Assembly (NCBI RefSeq): GCF_000699445.3
Contig: NC_067196.1
Span: forward strand, 32,446,616-32,510,615
Reading direction: 5' to 3'
DNA: 64,000 bases
From: Schistosoma haematobium
Lineage: Eukaryota; Platyhelminthes; Trematoda; Strigeidida; Schistosomatidae
Shown: one piece after another, positions 56,994 to 64,000 of the stretch
Layout of the letters: every line of letters begins with the position of its first letter
How positions within the stretch are numbered: the stretch's first letter is position 1
Notes under the pieces: generated by a model
The model's input: the letters and a program-made list of their open reading frames with translations, nothing else
Databases searched by the model: none
What the model was told of the DNA's origin: nothing
Position numbers and translations under genes: made by a program

Positions 56994-59900
56994 TCCTAAA
57001 TTCTGGTGACATCTAATTAAATATACTTTTATGAAACGTCTCTTCATTAACTAGCTTAGTGTTTTTGGGTAGGATATCATGCATTCACTTTATTTTGCTA
57101 CATTCTTGTTAGCTACTTATAACATGTATGATTTCAGTATCAAAGAGACAAATAGAGCTTCACATACACATTGAAATGAATTTGGTCAGAAGGTGATGCT
57201 AAGATATATCATTATGATATAATAAAGATTACTAAAATTTAAATAAAACTTAGAAAATATCAAGTAACATGATAATACGAAAATATCCTGTCTACAAATG
57301 TTACAAATCCGAAATACAGATAAGCACAATACCAAGAGACTATTAGGCTTGATTACAGTATGAAGAAAATTACTTTAAGTTAATAATAGCAGACTAAAAA
57401 GCTTGTTATTAGTTAAGTTATAACAAGTAGTTTGTAGAAGTATTTATTGAAAACCTTCGCCTTCCAGTATTTTTATGTTGTTACCTCAGAAAGCATTGTT
57501 GTTTTTTCTTTACTTTGATACACAGTCTTAATAAATTTTATATATTACTGGTCAAGTTGAATTCATAAAATTTTTCTTCACAAGCCGGATTGTCATTTCT
57601 GACGTTAAAGTTTGTATAAGAACAAATGAATAATCATGAATCCTTTATTCATTTACTGTTAATGATAGTTTTAACAGAATTTTGAATATTTTTGTTCAGT
57701 TTATATACCAGTTTATCGAATGGTTGTTACCCTCCAATTTCAATCGTGTCATAAGTATGTAATGTGTATTCTGAAATAAGTAAACATTTAATCCAAACGT
57801 TCAACGCCAACAAATTGATAAATTTGGTATAATCTTCATTGAATCATTGTGGAGGAAGTCTGTCATCACTCCAGATGGTTCGAAAGTAATCCGTTATTTA
57901 AACACCTTTTTATATGAACTTACTAAATGACTTGCTTGACTCGAAAAATGTGATGATTAGGAACCGTAATAAATTCAATACTTTATACCAAGTGACTAAT
58001 TAATAACTAACTTTGATGATCAGTATTCTTTAGTATGCTTTACTACACTTGATACACCAGCCACAATGAATTAATTAGTCTGAACTACATTTGATTTCCA
58101 TTAGTATTGAATGATATGTGATGTGGATATAATACCTAGTTTACGAAACGTAATAATAAGGTAATTTATTAGATTTATATTTCAGTAAGTTAGATCTTTA
58201 TGTAATTAAGATGTATGTAACTGAATATCTGTGGATTAAACATGAATATCAATAAATACTTGATATGTCTAGTGCAGATTATACTTTCTATAATGGTAAA
58301 TTGACTAGTTGGAATGTAATTTAGGCAAACGATAAACGGTAGATTAAATAAAAACTGAAATATTCATAAGCATTTAAAATCACTATTGAATAAATAACGC
58401 TTTAGTGCATTACATAAATGAATGTAGTTTGAATTAGAATAATATATTGGCATCTTATTCACCTCTACTATAATTCCAATCAAATCGTTAAACATTTTAG
58501 TAATTCGCGAAACTATTCATTATAAGTTATCATTCACGTCTCATTTTACTTCATATTTGTTTTTGTAAATAGTTTCTTTGTATTCATCAATCATTTTGTT
58601 TTGATAAATGATCCAATATTGATAATCTTTTTTTGCATTTAAAGTTGTTAAATAAGCCTATTTATTAGTAAGATTTTCATTGTATAGACATAACTGTAAA
58701 AGCATAACATTAACTTGAGTAACTCACTGTAAATTTCTGGTTTCCCTGTAAATATGATTGATAAGTTGCACTAATCACTGTAGACATATATAGTAAATAC
58801 TAATTGTAAACAAAAATTACATAAAATCAAATAAATTGCAAATAGTTGACTAGAAATTCCAGTTCACTTCCGATCTATTGAGATAAAGAAATTTCATTTT
58901 GAATCTAGCTGTCAAATGAAGTAATAAACTGTGCTCAAATATTAATAATATTGTTCATTCCAATTAAACGGATAAACTAAACGCTAAGTCAAATAATTAC
59001 CAATCAATATTCAATGAAATTGAAGACAATTGTTTTCTAAGTTGTGCATGTCAGTAATAATTACTTTATCTAAAACATGATAAGTTTGGTAGTATTAATT
59101 ATGTATTGTAATACCTGTAGTCATATAGGTTTGTTTTACCCTACAAAAATTGCATTTTAACATGATCAAATACTATTAATAACAAAATTAAAAACACAAG
59201 TGTTTGAAGTAAATATCATGGGAAAACTAGTTTAAGTTGGATTTACTCAGTATCGTTAATAAAACGGGAAAGGACACTTTAGTAGGCCGTTTTCTAAACA
59301 TTATGCGGAATTCAACAACAGTTAGATTATTAACGAAACATCCAAGAATGAGTTATGGACAACTGATAGTGAAACTTTTTTCAAATCATAAGATAAATAA
59401 CCAGGCGTTTTCACATTTCTGCTTTATCAAACCAATTTTGCCTACAATATAAGACGATGAATTGCTGAAATGTTCAAATTAAAGATACATTAAAGAGTAT
59501 TCTTTGTTGTGCGTTTTGTAACTTTTGAAAATGAATAATTTCCAACTATCGAAATATGTTTCAAATCTAGCTAATTAGTAGAATGCGTTCACAGTGAATT
59601 TAACTCTAAGTGCTTCGAAACATTTACCATTCTATTCTTTTCTTCAGAAAAACAACCTCACCCCGATAAACCATTTTATAGTAGAAATTTACCAAACACT
59701 TTGACCTTCCTGATGACATTTGAGTCACTGTTTTTTATTTTTATTTTAGAGGATTTTAATTTCATCCATAAATAGTCGTATTTATCAAAGAATACTGATC
59801 ATGACGACACTACTGATTAAAAATAACCAATTTTTTCTATGTCCTAAAGTACTGAAGATTTCAGATTGCCTCACAAAAACCAATAAATTAAGTATTTATT

Positions 59901-60214
59901 ATTACTACTTGAGAGTAGTATGATTTACTTACTGAATAAATAGTTTACATTTAAGCAAAAATTTTAAAATAGCAGTTTTTGTAGCATTCACTCAGAACAG
60001 TTAAAACCAACGAAAGTTGGAAAATATAGAAAACAGTTATCATGATTTAAAAATATATTTAAGATATTATCAAATAGGTGATAAAAAGCTGTAAAGCTTT
60101 AAAATGTTTCGCAATACGTTACATCATTAATCATCAGTTGATGTCAGTGAAAACACGTTTTGACATTTCAATCATATAAATTTACTCTTTTATTTTTTTT
60201 ATTTTTCTACTCAG
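56992..60214. other. Intronic AT-rich DNA
   Basis: Nothing recognised except the pyrimidine tract leading into the exon at 60215. The 71-residue frame at 59237-59452 is unsupported. Confidence 0.45.
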
Positions 60215-60255
60215 ATGAATCGAATGAATTGGAAGTTAACGATAATAACAAAAAG
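60215..60255 (+). CDS. Candidate third exon of host gene (41 nt)
   Basis: A long pyrimidine tract (60181-60211) ends TACTCAG; 41 nt follow, then GTAAGTAT, an excellent donor. Entered in phase 1 with a G from the previous exon it reads DESNELEVNDNNKK, with no stop and the same acidic, Asn-rich composition as 23913-26160, and ends in phase 0. The next exon lies beyond what I could recognise, probably outside the window. Best supported of the short exons. Confidence 0.55.
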
Positions 60256-60491
60256 GTAAGTATACAGTAGTCATGACCTTCATTGAAATATGTAGATTGT
60301 AAATTAGTCATGGATAAAACAGAACAATAGATTACGTAATTTTGGTAATGTTATACATTAACATCAGTTTATTTCAATTGTCGATACGATGAAATGCTAG
60401 AATAAATAAAAGTTGTAAAAGACATGAAGAAAAAGACAATGAAGAAGTAGGTGATAAATAAATGAAAAAAAAATAAATACGAATTTTTATC
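60256..60491. other. AT-rich DNA after exon
   Basis: Nothing recognised. Confidence 0.5.
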
Positions 60492-60735
60492 AGAATGGGG
60501 GATTTATGGAGATTGTAGTAATTTCAATGGTTAAATTCATGAATCGGTCTTAGCTAGAACACCACTGAAAACCTAGAAGGACTGAACAGCCACCTCATCT
60601 TAGTATGGAACAACTCAGCAGTGTGAATCTACGACCCTATACACAGGAGTCTGACCCTGAAATTTCAGTCTGGAGAGAGATCACTTAACCTCTAGATCAG
60701 TGAGCCAGTATCCAGCGGTGTTAATGTTTAAATTC
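60492..60735 (-). mobile_element. tRNA-derived SINE, decayed
   Basis: Minus strand keeps the leader and D-arm region (complement GATCAGTGAGCCAGTATCCA at the right) and the 3' end (CAGAATGGGGGATTTATGGA at the left). CTGAG of the core survives; GAAA does not. Confidence 0.7.
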
Positions 60736-61725
60736 AGTTTGTCCGTGATACTGCACAATCCTTCATCCATTATCTGAAGTGGATAACTCTCGCCATCCGA
60801 CACAAATAGGACTCTACTAAATAATCCGAATTTTCGGAAAAATAAATAGAGAATAAATATAGTTTTTAGTGCTTTCCAATTTCAGCAAGTTTATACATTC
60901 ATTAAAAGTAACTGGAAAACCTGTAAAAGCATAAACACGTTTAACAACAATATAAAAATGAAATTTAAACTATAGTGATTATTTGTATAATGAAGAATAC
61001 AAATGTTCTAAAGTTAAGTTTGTCAAAAAAAATGGAGAACTTTTAGTTACGTGTTTATCATGCTCTTGAACTAATCTTCCTAAACAATATACATTTCTTC
61101 ATTTGACATGAATTCATTTAAAATATAACGTGTGAAACTAGGTTTTACAGCACTTCTTCACGTTTTTTTAAATTAACGATAACTGATTTAATATTTTTTC
61201 CGCTGAATAACTCCAAAATGATTGTTAAGTCTAAACCTTAATAAGATATCAACAGATGGATTATTTAAAAAACCAAGAAATAATAGACAAGTCTTTTGTC
61301 CTAACTCAGAACTTCACAATAGCGTACACGCATGAACTCACAACAAATTAATCTCATTGAAACATCCTTAGTTTTACACTACTCAGTCGGAATCTAGCGG
61401 TTCACTCTTCCAAATTTATTTAATTTGTGATATGAGTAGACAACTGTTTAATAAGTAAATTCCAATTACAAATTTATTTGGCTTAATGTAGAAAAAATTA
61501 AAGTTATCAAAATGTTCAAAAATATATTATACTGTGATTATATAGGATATATACACATGTATAGTGCTTAAATAAATAGTACTTTTACAATTTCAATTAC
61601 ATTTTGTCATAAATTAAACCAGATCGAAGTTTCTCAATCAATGAAATTAAACACGTACAATAACTAAAAGATCTGGTTTGTATACTACAGTTAATTCTTA
61701 GATGGATTTAACTGAAAAACGTTTT
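60736..61725. other. AT-rich DNA
   Basis: Nothing recognised. Confidence 0.45.
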
Positions 61726-62125
61726 TTTTGGCCCTCGAATATCTAACTCCAAGTAGATCGTATGAATGATTGATTGTTATCGAAATATACATGTCGCCAA
61801 TCCTCGTATATAATCATGAACTCAAATCGAGTTGATGAATAACGGAATTAAATAATTCAAATACGAGAATGGGTCTCTGAATACGTATATTTTGCATACG
61901 CACCACTGATCTGGACAGACAATCAAAGGGACGAAGGGAAGAGGGAAATTATGGGCAATAAAGAAGGTGTATGATCCAACTCGACTTAATCAAGCACTAT
62001 TCGATATTTATAGTCAGATAAAACTAAGTTACAGACGTGATGAGTAAGATAGGAAATGAACATACATACACTTGCATAAAAAGTCAAGGTTGACGAGCGA
62101 ATGATTAATAAGGTCAAAATATGAC
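61726..62125 (+). repeat. Unclassified dispersed repeat, copy 2
   Basis: Shares with 19665-20041 the order TGGCCC..., GATCGTATGAATGATTG, GAATAACGGAATTA, a CACTGATCTG block, and GTCAAGGTTGA near the end. It is the longest copy here. Confidence 0.7.
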
Positions 62126-63842
62126 TCAAGAAGAGCAAATAGATTGGCCTATCCGGAAGCTAGGATAAACTATGTGGGCTTAACATAGCAACCGACACTA
62201 CATTTTCTTATTTGCACAACGCGGATTTAATATTTTATCTTGATGATGAAAGCAATTTTACTAATGTGTCCTTATTTCGTGTTCTAATGGAACACTTATT
62301 GATGAATTTATTAGGATCCTATATATGAACAAAATAAATTAGAAATGTTTTAATTTTCAAATCTATATGTAGTCCTATTCTATTGTAAGGGTCTCATTTT
62401 AGAACTGATTAGAAATTTGGAGAATATTAAACTCCGTATATTATATAACCAGAATATGTTTAAGTCAACAGAAACTCGTAAAGTTAATTTGAAATTGATC
62501 CTAATTTAACAAACTATTTGTAATGAAGTAGATCATATAGTACCAATATGGAATACGAATATGTGTTTCATGATCGTTAAAGGAGTACCTCAAGCTTCTT
62601 CAATTCATCAACTTCACCAAACTTTATTACTTAACCTCTATGAATGACTTGGATGAAATCATAGTAATGAGAAGTGAATAAAATAAATAACTTCATAAGT
62701 GTTTATATTTAACATTGATTACATAATAGTTGAATCTACCAAAGTAGTTGATTCCCTTGTAAAAGTTTTGTAATGTACACTCTTTTTAATGTAATTTATG
62801 TTTGCTTTAACTAATTCTGAGTTAATAACACGAAGTTCTCAATTAATAATACTAAATTTAAATCTGTCATCAAGTGAGTGGATTGTGGTTATTATTTTTG
62901 ATGTATTACATTCCATATTTTGTAATACTTTATTTTAGATTCAATCTAATCAGTCAAGATACACCTTTTGTTTGTCATTTTTTTATCTCTCATTACTCAA
63001 ATACTAATTCTCTAATAAGCATTACCAAGAAATATTGATAATAACCGATTATGTTGATTACTAATATTAGTAACAATGAAATTATCTTTATATTTATTAC
63101 TAATTGTAAAGATTTATATTTTTCTATTATCGATATTCATAAGTGAATTTTATTACTCTCTGTTGGTATATAAACTCCGTTAACAAATACTTCGAGTGTG
63201 ACTACTTTTTGTTGTATTTCTTACTGACATCATTATAAATGTAAATATAGATATGAGGTGTAAAACACTTACAAAGTATGAACTGAAATTTCATGAATGT
63301 GTATGAGATTAAATTTAAGCGAATCAAATAAGACAGAGATTTTTAATATGGTTCTTTATCATCAGTTTTATAAAAGTGAACAACTTTCATTATGCCAAAA
63401 TATTAATGTATCATAAGACAGTAAGCTTTGTGAAAATCAAAACTATAATGTCATTTAGTTTAATATATTTAATGGCACTTATTTGAACATTTGAAATGAT
63501 AATTTAGAATAGAAATGTTTTTTGAACGCAATAAATTTAGTAAATGCCGTTAGGTGAACATAGTGTTCCAATCCAGCCTGATCAGTGAGAAATAGTATAA
63601 TGGCCCACTGAGATTTAATGAAGCTGTAAAAATGGTTTGGTTAAAATATATATTCTGCATTAAAAAAATCCATTGATTAATCTACAACTACCTCAGTAAT
63701 AAAAAATGAGCAATAATTATAACCTATTTTCAAACTGGTGTTATTTAAAATTTAACACGTTCAACTCATAGGTTTTTTAGTGGGGCCCTTTATTTTGTCG
63801 TCATTTATATCGGACGATGTTGTCGACGGACTCTATACTTTA
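62126..63842. other. AT-rich DNA
   Basis: No gene or repeat recognised. Confidence 0.45.
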
Positions 63843-64000
63843 TTGGCCCGGGATCTGACCCCAGGTAGATCGTATGAATGACTGTTATTGAAATATATTT
63901 ATCGCCTATCCTCGTATATAATCATCGACCTAAATCGCGTTAGTCAATAACGAAATTAAATAAGTCAAATAACGAAAATGGGTGCTTGAATAGATTTATT
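63843..64000 (+). repeat. Unclassified dispersed repeat, copy 3, cut by window edge
   Basis: TTGGCCCGGGATCTGACCCC, GATCGTATGAATGACTG and TAAATCGCGTTAGTCAATAA align with the starts of the copies at 61726 and 19665. Confidence 0.7.

Larger units (their letters stand above)
26161..60214 (+). other. Inferred introns of the host gene
   Basis: Runs from donor GTTAGT at 26161 to the acceptor before 60215, split by the candidate exon at 38600-38665. About 34 kb, filled with retroelement copies on both strands. Long repeat-rich introns are usual in schistosomes. If the downstream exons are not part of this gene, the same stretch is 3' flanking DNA. Confidence 0.45.

Noticed and set aside
59237..59452. 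71-residue open frame
   Set aside because: No domain, neighbours or exon signals; AT-rich composition typical of the intron.
1..64000. CRISPR arrays, prokaryotic operons or plasmid features
   Set aside because: No regularly spaced repeats or prokaryotic gene organisation; everything seen is eukaryotic.

Overview
The window looks like nuclear DNA of a blood fluke (Schistosoma or a very close trematode). The base composition is AT-rich. There are several copies of a tRNA-derived repeat with a hammerhead-ribozyme core of the schistosome Sm-alpha type. RTE-, CR1- and Penelope-type retroelements are present, and the one apparent host gene is Asn/Asp/Ser-rich with very long introns and tiny exons. 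Genus is inferred from repeat types; I cannot name the species.

Layout. 1-756: degenerate RTE-type non-LTR element, minus strand, cut by the window edge. 757-23912: mostly AT-rich DNA without recognisable genes, holding a 5'-truncated RTE copy (5445-6586), an unrelated LINE 3' end (8876-9293), tRNA-derived SINEs with hammerhead cores (6710-6903, 9736-9984, 21024-21240), Sm-alpha copies (17437-17776, 18985-19282), a MITE (16808-17023), a strong RNA hairpin (17971-18043) and an unclassified repeat (19665-20041). 23913-26160: the single convincing host coding exon, an N-terminal exon of about 750 codons. As given, it is broken by six one-base losses, each in an A-run. It ends at a phase-1 splice donor. 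Two downstream exons that fit in phase and composition lie at 38600-38665 and 60215-60255, so the gene would span more than 36 kb and leave the window on the right.

The inferred introns (26161-60214) are filled with mobile DNA. A full-length but inactivated RTE element (30843-34530, 14-bp target-site duplication) was itself hit by a 467-bp Penelope-like insertion (33751-34217, 13-bp duplication) made of two head-to-head GIY-YIG endonuclease fragments. There is a 289-bp MITE with 8-bp duplications (36049-36337), folded-back and head-to-head SINE pairs (42849-43003, 43511-43850), a second LINE type (44515-46115), a CR1-like LINE 3' end (48690-49400), and a 73-bp insertion that is only the RTE 5' end joined to the RTE 3' tail (52358-52430). 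60256-64000 holds a degenerate SINE and two more copies of the unclassified repeat.

The main theme is self-cleaving or structured RNA in mobile elements. Two SINE-like families carry hammerhead cores, and the RTE 5' end has a hairpin supported by compensatory changes, possibly part of an HDV-like ribozyme. All retroelement reading frames are broken, so nothing here looks autonomously active. Exon calls other than the first rest on splice-site, phase and composition arguments only.
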